A stretch of 64,000 nucleotides of DNA from Albifimbria verrucaria (GCA_020081605.1 JAHREC010000030.1:1178001-1242000); one strand, 5' to 3'. Shown: positions 1 through 11,567, numbered from the stretch's first letter. The notes: a model not told the origin generated them from the letters alone. Program-made: numbers and translations.

Positions 1-219
1 TGATGCTTAATTTTACTTTATTTATGCTTCTCTATCGCTCCCTGCAGCCTCTGCTTTTCTTTTTACTACCCACTCACTAACCAACATGCTTAATGTTTAG
101 GGTAGGCGACGGCATCAACACCGTTGCCGGCCCCACTTCTAACATTCGGCCCCGGATTTCGGTAATTGAGATGATACATCTGAAACATTACAACTCATTT
201 GTTGACCCATGGTCTCTGC

Positions 220-1755
220 TTAAGAACAGTTTCCGAATCCGAGTTGACTACAGAACCAACAGTTAGCCGTGAAAGTTTCCAAGTATTTCGATTAAATCTT
301 GCTTACCATCCTTTGCCACAGTGAGCAGTGCTCTGGCCACAGAAACCGCTTGCTGAGCAGCAGTCACCGAAACCTGAGTCCTTGCAAGTCTTTCCGTTCT
401 TTGCGCAAGTTCCATCGATAGAAATGCTTCCTTCGCTAGCAGTGCATGTGCCGAAGGGAGACTGGCAGCCCTTTCCGCAGTGAGCAGTGCTCTGACCACA
501 GAAACCGCTTGCTGAGCAGCAGTCGCCGAAACCTGAGTCCTTGCAGGTCTTTCCGTTCTTTCCGCAAGTTCCGTCAATCGAAATGCTTCCCTCGTTGGCA
601 GTGCATGTGCCGAAGGGAGATTGACAGCCCTTTCCGCAATGAGCAGTGCTCTGGCCACAGAAACCAGTGCTGCTGCAGCAATCTCCAAACTTGGAGCCCT
701 TGCAGGTCTTGCCGTTAGCACCACATGTACCGTCAACACTGACGTCTTCAGATTGACGTTTGGTCACAGTAGTGCAGCTACCGAAGGTGCTCTGGCAGCC
801 CTTGCCGCAATGAGCGCTGGACAAGCCACAGAATCCGCTGCTGCTGCAGCAGTCTCCGAACTTGGAGCCCTTGCAAGTCTTGCCGTTGGCACCACAGGTA
901 CCGTCAATAGAAACATTATCAGACGAGCCATCACAGGTTCCGAAAGTCAACTGGCAGCCCTTTCCGCAGTGAGACTTGCTAGCACCACAGAAGCCCGATG
1001 GTGAACAGCAGTCGCCGAAACCCGAGCCCTTGCAAGTCTTACCATTCTTTCCGCAAGTTCCGTCGACACTGATGTTTTCGGCCTGTGTCGCAGTTCTAGA
1101 CTGCAGTTTGGTGCTGGTAGTGCATGTGCCGAAGGTGCTTTGGCAGCCCTTGCCGCAATGAGCGCTGGACAAGCCACAGAATCCGCCGCTGCTGCAGCAG
1201 TCACCGAACTTGGAGCCCTTGCAGGTCTTGCCGTTGGCACCACAGGTACCGTCGTTGCTAACATTGCTTGTCACAGTACATTTGCCAAAGGAGTTTTGGC
1301 AACCGATTCCACAGTGGGCCGGAGTACTGCCACACCACCCTCCGGAGCTGCAGCAACCGCCAAAGGCGAACCGGCACAAGTGAACTGGTTAACGCCACCA
1401 CAGGAGCCATCTGGGGACTGGCTACCGGGACCGGGAGCAGGGATAGGAGTGTCACAATTTCCGAATAGAGGTTGGCTAGAGATAAAAGACAATCCTTGTC
1501 AGTAATGGAGGCACATTTGATTGGATGAATGTTCACAACTAACCAGCCAGCTCCACACTCGGTGTTAGAGCGACCACAGATTCCACTAGCCGAGCAGCAA
1601 GCGCCCCAAGCTGGATCGCAAATTCGTCCTACTTCAGGGCCACAAGTGCCGTCCTCACTTATAACACCCGTTGTCCACGATGGCGAGGAAGTGGTTGTGG
1701 TGGACTGACACCATGCCAGCGTCGGCAACAAACAGAGTAACGTAAACTGCTTCAT
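220..1755 (-). CDS. Secreted multi-CBM18 (hevein-type) chitin-binding protein, eight domains
   Basis: The protein opens with a signal peptide (MKQFTLLCLLPTLAWCQ) followed by eight cysteine-rich repeats of about 45 residues. Each has the CBM18 pattern GTCG..GKTC..S.FGDCCS..GFCG...HCG.GCQ..FG.C. No catalytic domain is visible, so it should act outside the cell by binding chitin, either protecting the wall or sequestering oligomers. Two introns fit: 1476..1543 (GTTAGT to CTAG) and 248..306 (GTAAGC to TAG). The second one lets the last domain finish with CQLGFGNC and a stop at 220-222. One frame break near 1363-1367 in domain 2 needs one extra base; everything after it is in frame. The start is the ATG before the signal peptide. 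It is divergent from the chitinase gene, with 777 bp between the two starts. Domain identity is seen directly; the biological role is inferred. Confidence 0.85.
305..1260 (-). repeat. Tandem in-gene repeat: CBM18 domains 3-8
   Basis: Six near-identical units of about 150 bp encode the last six CBM18 domains. The two most C-terminal units (before the final intron) are nearly the same at nucleotide level, for example the shared block around CKDSGFGDCCSASGFCG. This points to recent unit duplication or gene conversion. Confidence 0.8.
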
Positions 1756-2532
1756 CTTGAGAGCTGGATCCTGTCAAAGTCTTTGCGAGTTGTGTAGTCC
1801 CAACGAATAACACCTGGACTTATAGCAATGACATAGTAGAATATATAGTCCGGAGAAAAACCCACGAGTGTAAACATGATCAGTTCAACATGCAGTGGCG
1901 AACCAAACCCAATCGCGTTAAATGCTGTCATACTGTCATCCCAATGGCTGTGACTCCTCCTATTGTCTCCATTCATGCCGGAGGCCGTTGGTCCATATGG
2001 AGACCTGCCATGGGCCTCGAGGGAATTAGCGCGTTGAGAGATTGCTCTGTCTATTTTCGCTTGAACTCTAGGCTATGTGTAAATTTTTTTTCGTAGTCGA
2101 GCCCGTTCCAATTTACCCGCGCCCGCGAAGGATTCTGGAAAAGTCCACTTTCGCGACTATATAGCCAACCCCTTGTCAGCGCTACAGGAAACTCCAGGGT
2201 CAAATGGCTGTCTATGGAGACTCGTACCCCATCCTTAGCCACGGTCGGCACCTATTCCGAAAACCTTGATAGTACTTTTGCCTCCAGATAGAAAAGGCGG
2301 CTTAGTTTACGAAGGTCTGGCGCTAATTGTTCCGTCCGAAGGAATTAGTTTCGATTTCGAAAGGATTCAGAACCGTATCAGCGCCTCGGTATGCTTACAC
2401 GGATCCTCCTGATCTCCTTGTGGCGTGGTTGTCGTATAGTTTTTCTGCAGACAAATAGCAAAAGATGTTATAAAGCTCTCGCTTGACTCCAGTTTACTCA
2501 CGCCAAGGAAGATAGAAAGCCGCTAAGCCATC
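1756..2532. promoter_or_regulatory. Shared divergent promoter of the CBM18 protein and the chitinase
   Basis: The 777 bp between two divergent start codons must hold both promoters. A TATA-like TATATAG lies at about 1842-1848, roughly 90 bp upstream of the minus-strand start. A second CTATATAG lies at about 2157-2164. The arrangement suggests co-regulation; no specific factor site could be assigned. Confidence 0.4.
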
Positions 2533-5500
2533 ATGTCCTCTCAAGCAGGGCGTCTCACCGCCTGGGCAGTGGCAGGCTTCTTCTTCCTCTGGTTGCTAAG
2601 CTTTAGTTATGGGGATGCAGCGTATTCCCGCGTTAACCAGAACCCAAAGGCCCATGAGAATGCCAAGCGTGCATCAGATGATCTATGTATGCTCACCCCA
2701 AAGTCTCGGTTTTGTACACGAGAAACTTACACAAGATAGCATGGCGCGATACTATTGTGCTCAGTCCCGCGCATCAGAATCCCGTTGAGGCACCCCAGTG
2801 GTGATGCCAGATGACTTGAAGTTGGACCAGAGCTTAAATAAGGATTCCAACTTGACTTCACGTGATTTACACTCACTTGAACGCCGTGATGGAGGTCCTC
2901 TCTACTGCAATGATGGACCTTGCATTGATGGAAGGTATGTTAGTCTGTGTGTATCCCTGAGTCTTATATTGACCAGTGCTGTAGTTGTTGCGGAAAGAAT
3001 GGCATTTGTGGTAAGTGAAATCACCTCGAATGACCTATTATTTACTTGATCCACTAAACGTTTTCAGGTTATGGGCCAGATTACTGTGGTGACGGCTGCA
3101 GGTCTCAGTGCAATGCCACAGCCATGTGCGGAGAGTACAGTGAGAACGCCGAGTTGCCATGCGGAATGAAGCTTTGCTGCTCGGCTACCGGATGGTGTGG
3201 TAGTGAGTAAAATTCCATTAAAGGTTTTTCGGAAGGTACTAATATCTTCAACAGCAACCGATGTCTATTGTAACAATGCGGATCCCTGCACGGTACTTTA
3301 CCCTGTCAGGCTGGATATGGTTCCTGCGCCATTACCGGCTCTCCTTCATGCGCGAAGGGTAGCGGGAGTTCGAAGGGGCGAACTATCGGTTACTATCAGT
3401 CTTGGAACGCCAGAACACGCCAGTGCAACAGGGTTACTCCAAGCCAACTGGATACCACTGGTTACACCCATTTATTCTTCTCCTTTGCATTCATTGACCC
3501 TAACTCCTTCGTCGTTACTCCTGCTCACCCGGATGACATTCCTTTGATGAAAGAGTTTACCGATTTGTCCAAGGGCGGAAAGTTGAAGACATGGATAGCA
3601 ATTGGCGGGTTTGACATGAGTAACAAGGAAGCCGCCACTCATAAGACCTGGTAAGTATTATCTTGCGTTTGCTTTGATTGCACTAACACCATATAGGAGC
3701 CAAATGGTTTCAACCAAGGAAAACAGAGCAGCGTTTATTGCTTCAGTGAAGACTTATATGGATACATACGGATTTCAGGGTGTTGACCTTGACTGGGAAT
3801 ATCCAGGAGCGCCTGAACGAGGTGGCAATAAGCTTGCTGACACCAGAAATTTCTCTCTTCTACTCAAGGAGATGAGAGCTGCCTATGGAACGGCCTACGG
3901 CATCAGTCTGACACTTGCACCTGACTACTGGTATCTGCGTTGGTTTGATGCCAAAGCGATGGAGCCGCATGTCGATTTCTTCGGCTTCATGGCTTATGGT
4001 ACGTCCCAAGTTTCAACCACTGAATATACATATGCTAACTTGGAAAGATCTGCACGGCTCATGGGATGCAGATGTAAAAACATTAGGCAAGAAGGTTCGT
4101 GGTCAAGCTGATATTCGCGAGATTGAGAAGAACACCGTGCCGCTTTGGTTTGATGGCCTAAACCCTAGCAAAATCAACTTTGGTCTTGCTTTATACGGTC
4201 GAGGATATACCCTTTCTGATCCTAGCTGCAATGACCTTCTGTGTTCGTTCTCTGGACCCAGCAAGCCGGCCCCTGTACAAACTTCGAGGGTGTGATGTCG
4301 CTTATCGAAATCCAGCAACTTATCAAGAGACGCAACCTTACACCCAAATATCTTCCTGAATCTATGATGAAGCAGATTACCTGGGATGATCAATGGATTG
4401 GTTATGATGATGATGAGACTTTTGCCGCTAAGCGAGCCTTTGCAGACGGTCTTTGCTTTGGCGGTACCATGATTTGGTCTATCGATTTCCAGGCCACCGG
4501 TTCTGGCGGGTATGTAACGGCAATGAGACAGTATATGTGTATATATAGTGAATTGTACTAACAAACTGTAGGCCCATTGAGGAAGACGGCGAGGTTGTCT
4601 ACCTCGATCCAGCGGTATACTCTGGAACGCCCGCACAATGCACAGCGCCTTGCCATTTCGTCTTGCCCCTAAGCCTCTTCGTTCGGCAACGACGATCTCC
4701 ATTCCGCCTTACAAGACATCAATCGAGATTGCCCCTGGCACGACAACAACAATTACTGTCACAATTCCTGCTATTGCTACCAGCTCGCTGGAATATTATA
4801 ATGTTTTGATTCCTTCGGGTCAATCGGACGCTTCGTCATTCACGCCCACCGTCAGTTTGAGTATTCCACCAATTGTGACCACTATCACGATTCCAGGAGG
4901 CGCAACGCAAGTTAGGACTCTGACCATGCCACCTTGGCCTGCCATCACTGGAATTCCTGCGCCACCTCCGCAGTCAAGCAACACCATCGGGAAACCCCTA
5001 TTGTTTCAGGAGTCGTCTCTGGAACTCCAACTTCGTTGCCAGGAGTCGTTTACCCACCCCATAAGACATTTGGTACAACACCAAAGCCTGAATTTACCCC
5101 ACCTGTACCTGGTGAGGACGACACCCCGACAACTACAAACTGGCCAGAGTCTTTCGAAGTCCACCCTGTAGAGACCGAAGTTCCTGAAGAGGGTGAAGAT
5201 GATGATGGTAGTGGTCCAATTTGGAAGTCGCCTTGCAAGCTATGGTTCTTTACAGTGAGTTACCTGCCTGTGTGTCACGCACTGGGATCATATACTAACA
5301 TCGTTTAGTTGTGCATCAGTTGGCCGGAGTTCAACATCCAGTTTCATGGTTGGGAATGGAACATGCCACAAGGAGTTTGGGGCCCGTAAGTTCAAAAATG
5401 TCATAATTTACAAGACCGCGCTGACAAGAGCCTCTATAGCGGTCCGCCACCTATCAACCGTATCAAGTTCCCTCCTGGCATGACAATCAAGGGAACTCTG

Positions 5501-8500
5501 CCTCCATGGCCCAAAATCACGTAAGTTGTACCATTTGGCGTTAACGAAAGGCACGAAGTTGAAACTAAAGGCTTAAAGTGTTGGCCCTGGTGGAAAGTTT
5601 ACCCCTCCTCCTAAACCTGAAGCTTGCACCCCGCGGAAGCCTCAATTTGTCTCACGACAAGCTCGTTCGCAACTACGGTCTCGTCAGGTATCACCAAGAC
5701 TACAGCAACTCAAGTCAAGTCAAAGTGTGCGACCATCACTGGCTGCAACATCCCCGATGTAGAAGCTACCAAAACGGCAAATGCATGCAAGCTCACCCGC
5801 CGAGATGTCGTGGAATTCCCAGAAGCTACAGGAATGCCAGTTGAACGCGCACTGGAGGCAAGAGCTGACTTGGACTGGAGCTGTGAGGAAGCTGGAAATT
5901 GGGGATTCGTCATCCCTATGAACCCAGAAAGTGCCTCCGATCGCGATGCCATCAAGGACATACTCACTAAGCGCGATACTGCCATAGGGAAGCTTGGTTT
6001 GAAGACTGGCTGAGAGAGATTCGATCCAACACTTTGGGATTCACAGCGTACTTCTATCTGGAGAACCTGGGTCCGCTTGCAAAGAGCTATTTCAACTCGG
6101 ACGTCGTGGGTCAAGTAAGTTTTGACACTTTCTAACATAACTTGGCCTGTCTCGGATTTGATTCGAATACTAACTATTGTGTTCAACAGATCAGGACAGC
6201 TTACGGACCCGTTCAGTCGGTACAAGAAGGAACCGGCGAAATCATCTCATTTGATGAAATCAACGAAGGGCTAAAAGAACCGTCTGAAAAAATGCTAATG
6301 TGGTCCTTGCGGGCGAAAGTTCTGCAAATGTTACAAGCACAGGACACCTCTTGCGACGAGACCAAGAATCGAGCAAAACAGACAAATGGTATCTTTCAAT
6401 GATTTCCATGCCAAGAGGGTATCCTTTCGACACAGATTTTGAGTTTGAGGATTTCAACTATGCAGCTCACTTGCCCTCTGTTGAGCAATATTCCCATACA
6501 TCTCATCCCAGCAATGGCAACGGACAGACCGTATACGTTGTAAATCAAGGTTGGCTTGGAGCAGACCAAAATGTAAGAAATTCCAGGAGAAGTAACCGAT
6601 CATGTGGATGAGGACAGGCAGAATTGTTTTGAGTCATGTTTGCTAATACTTTACAGGCTATATCCAATGCCAACCCCAGGGATATCGAACCTCCTAAATG
6701 GGGTTCTATTCTCGAGCCAGCCTTGAAGCAAAAGAACATGGACACCTCGTATCAAGCTATGCTGTTGGTGAAAAGTTTGGTGTTGCTCCAAGTGCAAACC
6801 TTGTCTTTGTGCATGCGAAGAACTCCGACTCTATGGCATTTGAAAAATTAGTAGAAGCATTTGCTTTGCTCGCAGACGATGCAAAGACTTTGTATGCAGA
6901 TATCCCCGGATGAGAAGCACCCCGGTCGAGCTGTCGTCGTTCTGCCATTTGGTTTGCCAGCCAACTATGCAGACGATACAGAGATTATGACAACAATGTG
7001 TAAGTTGACGCTTGAACTCGAAAAATTGAAACTTTGCAACTAACATAGAGATTATAAAGGCGTGCTCATGGAGAGGATGGAGACTGCCTATGGTATTTCG
7101 TTCGTCGCTAGTGGCGGGTACACCAGTGTCTCAGGCGATATTTATCCCCAAAGTTGCTCAAGTTTCCTTGCCGGTATGATCATAGTGGGACATACGGACA
7201 AGCAAGGTCGAATGGCGGCCTCTAATTCTGGTCCACATGACGCATGGGCACCAGGTGTTGATTTGCCAGCTCCACGCTCTAACGACGGAGCTCTGGCAAA
7301 CTATCCCACAACTGCAACTGGAACATCTCATGGTATGTTTTGATCTATCAGTTGTTTGGAGAAGCTGCTAATTGATGACCTACGCTACAGCCGCACCCTC
7401 GTAGGTGGCCTCGTGGCCTACTTCCGTGGACTTCAAAACATGGCTCCTTCACAGGCCAAGAGCGTTATAGCAGAGCTATCACGCAATGTCGACTTTCATT
7501 CGGGAGGTGGCGGCCCGCCAACAGTTTGGAACGGACAGATTCGTCCTATGATGGGAGACGACTCTGACTGTGACTCCATGAGAAAACGAGGCTTGGAGGT
7601 TCGCCAATCTTGTCAGCTGCCCGGAGGTGGAGGAAACGGCCAATCTGTGCGAGGCCCGCCTGTCTCGTACAAGCCAGGCCCACCAGCTCCCTTGTGTACT
7701 GCAAACTGTGGCCATATTTGCGACGGATACTACTGCCGCCCGAACCCTACCGGTACACCTCCAGACTTCAGCGCACCGGTTCCGTCCCCACAAGCGGCAA
7801 TAACAATAGCGGAGGTAGTGGAGGCGGTAGCGGTGGTGGCAGTGGTGGAGGCAGTGGTGGAGGCAGTGGCGGTAGTAGCGGAGGCGGAGCAGGTGGTGGA
7901 TTTCCTACTCTGCCATCCAACTCGGACCCGACAGCGCCTCCAGGAGAAGTCTGTCTCTCATCAACGATTGTAACACAGTGTAACGGTGGTCCTCGAGGAG
8001 GCGTTTGCCTGGCAACAACCTCCTGCGCAAGCTTCGGTACCCTCCCACCCGTCTCTCTCCCCGGCCTCCCTACTTTGGGTCCGATCATCCCAAGCCCATC
8101 TGGTGGTACTTGTGTCAAGAGCACAACATGGACCATCACCGGTGGACCACATGGCGACGCCATTGCCACAACCAGCGGATGTGCCTCGTGGTCTGTGCCG
8201 GAGCCAGAAAAGACTGAGCAACCGGCCCCGCCACCCAGACAACCCTGTGTCGCCGCTCACGTCTACCAGAGCAACTGCATGTTCGAGACAAACACCGTCA
8301 ACATTCAAGTATGGGAGGATGGTGTCTTGGTGTGCAATGCCGGGGATGGCATTAACTGGTCCAGTGACGAAAGCACATTCCATGTCGACTGCAAGAATGG
8401 CAACAAAGCTACGGTCACCGACAACGCACGAAAATTCGAATGGATCAGGGCTGACGGTTCTAAGCCGGTTATGGATATAAAGAATTACAATTTCGAATCC

Positions 8501-8647
8501 ACGATCTGCGCCTATTTGGACTTCAAGGACATCAAGGGCTCCGACATGGAGAGTGTTTGGGGCAGTGGTGATTGCCAGCGTTGCCCTCAGCCTTTGATGT
8601 GTGGTCTTTACACTTGCAAGAAGTACAAGCCAGAATGTGTAGGTTAA
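2533..8647 (+). CDS. Large subgroup C (killer-toxin-like) chitinase: CBM18 - GH18 - degenerate subtilisin-like domain - Cys-rich tail
   Basis: The protein has an N-terminal signal/anchor (WAVAGFFFLWLLSFSYG), a hevein-like CBM18 (CCSCCGKNGICG) and a GH18 barrel with YYQSW, IAIGGF, GVDLDWEYPG (catalytic D-x-D-x-E kept), FMAY and MIWSIDF. After a Ser/Thr/Pro linker come a propeptide-like stretch and a peptidase S8-like fold (about 6520-7480), then a Gly/Ser linker and a Cys-rich tail. Introns that fit: 2687..2798, 2935..2976, 3011..3067, 3203..3254, 3651..3696, 3999..4047, 4510..4571, 5255..5308, 5386..5439, 5521..5578, 6115..6189, 6573..6656, 7000..7059, 7333..7390. Eleven single-base breaks lie near 3284, 4270, 4666, 4995, 5639, 5998, 6287, 6700, 6904, 7396 and 7786, nearly all in homopolymers. 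No internal stop-plus-signal-peptide suggests two genes. GH18 is certain; the single-gene model is likely. Confidence 0.78.
6520..7480 (+). other. Subtilisin (S8)-like domain inside the chitinase, catalytic residues degenerate
   Basis: The order of motifs matches peptidase S8. The Asp site reads VYVVNQG (N where D is expected). The His site reads HGHLVSS followed by GVAPSANLVFV. The oxyanion region reads FVASGGY (G where Asn is expected), followed by GMIIVGHTD, SNSGPHDAWAPG and the Ser site TGTSHAAP.VGGLVAYFRG. Ser and His are kept, while Asp and the oxyanion Asn are replaced. A proteolytically dead or altered 'pseudo-subtilase' is the simplest reading. Three of the chitinase gene's single-base breaks (near 6700, 6904 and 7396) fall in this stretch, but the substituted residues lie in uninterrupted frame segments. 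Confidence 0.7.
7806..7900 (+). repeat. Gly/Ser linker coded by GGTGGAGGCAGT-type repeats
   Basis: Short imperfect repeats of about 12 bp encode a GGGS-type flexible linker between the subtilisin-like region and the Cys-rich tail of the chitinase. The single-base break at 7786-7789 (CCCC) lies just upstream. Confidence 0.85.
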
Positions 8648-9115
8648 TAGAAGAGCTGGAGAGATTTAACAAATTTTTTACTGCAATTTTGTAAAATATA
8701 TACCGAGTTTTTAGTTTAAGCAGGCAAGAAAACGTGCCAGCAGAACATTTGATAGCAACAACTACTGAGTTCTGTTTGATTTGGATTTATCAAACGTATC
8801 TACTATATCAAGTTAATGATGGTATCCCAAGGCTGTGTCAGTGATTTCTCTGGTCACTGTTATTAGATGTTACAACCATAGAATTTCTGTTTAATGTCTA
8901 GAAAACGTTTTTAAAGATCATTTGGCCCAGGCCTCAAGACACGCATCCAATTTACGACTTGTTTCTTTCGGCTGCTAAACTAATCTTAAGCATTGCCGTC
9001 CTAAGCCTATGTGCAAGAAGACGGATGGAAAAAAAAATCAGGCGGGAAAAAATAGGAGAAAAATGTAAGTGGAAAAAGAAAGAAAGAAATTCGTCCCGAT
9101 GGGTGATCAGGAGGA
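8648..9115. other. Intergenic, chitinase 3' flank
   Basis: AT-rich 3' flank of the chitinase. It contains an A run of nine near 9029 and purine-rich sequence that is T-rich on the minus strand, just beyond the tRNA-like element, where a Pol III terminator would be expected. No gene seen. Confidence 0.5.
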
Positions 9116-9196
9116 GGTGCCGGCGGGACTCGAACCCGCATCTCACGGATATTTCACCGCGGTCTCCAGCGGATAGCTGCGCCATACCGACGCACC
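9116..9196 (-). tRNA. tRNA-like element, isotype not assignable (possibly degenerate)
   Basis: On the minus strand there is an A-box-like TGGCGCAGC and a perfect B box GGTTCGAGTCC with a five-pair T stem (GCGGG/CCCGC). T-rich tracts follow downstream. The acceptor ends pair only partly (GGTGC with GCACC, then two mismatches). The anticodon arm does not close into a standard seven-base loop, so no anticodon is given. It could be a tRNA pseudogene, an intron-bearing tRNA, or a tRNA-derived SINE head. Confidence 0.45.
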
Positions 9197-9558
9197 ACAT
9201 GGCCCCTTTAGGTGAGTGGCGGCGCGCTCAAATCTTACCATTTATATAGGTAAGCAAAAGAATCAGTTCCTTTTGTCCCAGCACAACCGCCCTTGCAGGC
9301 TGCTTATGATACCGCTCTCTGGCCTGCGCCCCCATTGCGTGACTAGCTATCCTGACCTTCCTAATCAGCGTCGCCAGGAGACTCCTGATCTGGTTGTTTG
9401 TGGGGATGAGTTAGTGGTGAGCTAATCTCCAGAGTGGATATTGAGGCCGCTATCAGAACCCACGCCCTACCAGCTACATGTGCCTACGACAAGTTAAAAC
9501 CTACGCTCAGATCAATACCAGTCCCATACGTTTACTTTCCTACTATTTGCTCATCAAG
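9197..9558. other. Intergenic between tRNA-like element and alpha/beta hydrolase
   Basis: No coding signal or repeat recognised. It is presumed to contain the promoter of the downstream hydrolase. Confidence 0.4.
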
Positions 9559-10553
9559 ATGACTTCTCAAGCTGTTGACCTTGTGCTGCCGCGCCCGGGC
9601 ACCGCTTTCGACTCTACCAGGGCCCCGATCCCGGCTCCGACAGAGGAAGCGTTCGTTGAGACGTTCGGCAGCCTCCTCCCTCCAGCTCAGTTCCTCAGAA
9701 ACAGCCAAAGGCAAAGCCGCATACTATGAGATCAAACCTGACTCAAATTTGGATCGTGCCTCCTCTGTGCCTGACCGTGTGCTGCTGATCCACGGCGTGC
9801 AAACCCCAGCTTTGGGAATGCTCCCACTTGCCCGGGCGCTGAAGGCATCGTTTCCGCAGACGCATTTTGTGCTCTTTGATCATTGGGGGCACGGCTTGAG
9901 CGAGACACCCATTGCCCCATATGATATGAATTTGGTCCATCAGTTGATAGACGACCTCTTGGAACGGCTACAATGGTCCTCGGTGCATCTCATAGGCTTT
10001 TCCTTTGGCGGTGTTGTGACTGCTGAATATGTCGTCTCGCAGTCGTCCAAGGTGAAGAGCTTCACGATTGTAGCACCAGCTGGTCTCATTCGCTCCGCAA
10101 ACTTCACTGCCGAAGAGAAACAACATTTACGGGGTGGCGACGAGGCTGCAGCACAGAAATGGATTTTAGAATTTCTTGAAGGCGGCGACTTGGTTGTACC
10201 TGCGGATTGGAAGGAAAGGGTACAAAGGGAGAGGTTGTCGCCGAGGCTGTGCGAGAATGGCAGATGCGTGAACACCCTGGGCATTTGGCCTCCGTCGTTG
10301 GCATCTTCAGAGATGGGGTGTTATAGATAATGGAGCGATATTTGCCAAGGCTGTCGAGACTGGCATTCCGTCAGTCGTCGTCTTGGGTGGACTAGATGAC
10401 CTATCTACCGAGGAAGAACTCAACGCACTCGGCTTCAAGGATGTTTCGGTTGTTCCGCAAGTCGGACACGGCGTGGTCAGGCAGAAAGCACCGGAAGTCG
10501 CAGAACTAATCACCTCTTTCTGGAGATCTCTTTCTGAAAACAGCAAAAAGTAA
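9559..10553 (+). CDS. Alpha/beta hydrolase
   Basis: This is an alpha/beta-hydrolase-fold enzyme of about 330 residues. It has the oxyanion segment LIHGVQTPALGM, the nucleophile elbow GFSFGG, an acid in GGLDDLSTEEE and a C-terminal VGHGVVRQKAPEVAE with the catalytic His. No signal peptide is seen, so it is probably cytosolic. The start is the ATG of MTSQAVDLVLPRPG. There are three single-base breaks: an extra A or two missing bases near 9704 (AAA), a missing G near 10228 (GGG) and a missing G near 10316 (GGGG). All three hit homopolymers and the family motifs continue across them. The substrate cannot be told from sequence; epoxide hydrolase or esterase relatives are possible. Confidence 0.8.
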
Positions 10554-10992
10554 GAGAATAAATGATACAGAAGGGAACAATATAAATAATTAAGCAGGCA
10601 TTGAAAAATAATCTATCTAAAGGGTCACGAACTTCAAGCATATTCAAGATTGAAGTCACATGTTTGAAGTGAAGATTCAAGATGTTTATCAACGTATTGT
10701 CACCATCACGAGAGACAGCAGGCTGCCGACAAATAATCAATTATAGACAGTCAAGGAAAGTTAGCGGTACATATCTGGCCAGATATAAAAGGAAAATAGA
10801 TGAAGAAGATGAACACGGTTCATCTTCAAGAAATCCCATGCCTGTTAGCTCTCACAAAGATACTGTCCTCCCTGCTTTGGACAGCAACCCTTCCCTCCAC
10901 TTTTTACCACAAATTCCAGTGGTGCCTTGCAGAAGATGATGCTTCGAAAATGGATTACTGAATGCGATTCCACATGTTCGCAGACGTGTCGC
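10554..10992. other. Intergenic, convergent gap
   Basis: The 3' flanks of the hydrolase (+) and the small secreted protein (-). No gene seen. Confidence 0.4.
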
Positions 10993-11567
10993 TTATTTGA
11001 AGCAGTTGCGCTTGACAGATGCAATGCCAGAGATCTCCTTGTACAGGTTCCAGAGAGCGCTGCCACCAAGCTTGATGATCTGGGCCTTGGTCTTAGCCTT
11101 GAGCAGGAGCTTGACTGCCTTCTTCACACCGCCAACAGCCTTGATGAGCTTCTTGATCTTGAGAATCTTGGAGGCGGGGACGATGTGTCCGATGAGGAGA
11201 TCGGCAATAGCGGCGGCGCACTTAATGGCCTTTGGGATGAGGCCACGCTCCAGGATGACACCTTCCTCGTCTTCAATGTCACGCTGGCTCAGTGCGTTCT
11301 CGATGATCAGATCAGGGTCACTGAAGGGTTCTCAGCGAGCCACTCGTCTGTGGCCTTGTCACCCTTGAGGAGAACCTCATCAGGGATGGAGAGGATCTCA
11401 TCGAGAAGGAACTCGATGGAGGCGAGGGACTTGGCATCAACAGCAGCCACCTCGTTCTCCTTGTTCTCGTTGGCCCGAACAGCAAGCTCTGGGTCCACGC
11501 TAGGTGCAGCCAGGACAGAAGTGGCAAAGGCACCGGCGACAATTGTAGCGAGGAGTTGGAACTTCAT
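10993..11567 (-). CDS. Small secreted protein with cationic amphipathic C-terminal half
   Basis: This protein has about 190 residues. A clear signal peptide (MKFQLLATIVAGAFATSVLA) is followed by an acidic region (about residues 25-110), then a Lys-rich helix-forming segment with blocks such as ILKIKKLIKAVGGVKKAVKL and LLKAKTKAQIIKLGG. It ends at SVKRNCFK. Only two cysteines are seen in the mature part. I do not recognise the family. The acidic pro-part followed by a cationic helix resembles the layout of antimicrobial peptide precursors; this is inference. One single-base break near 11321-11331 joins the acidic part to the rest. The start is the ATG before the signal peptide; the stop is at 10993-10995. 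Confidence 0.72.

Noticed and set aside
4500..5600. Ending the chitinase after the GH18 domain and starting a second gene
   Set aside because: Single-base shifts and good introns carry one frame through; no start with a signal peptide was found before the S8-like region.
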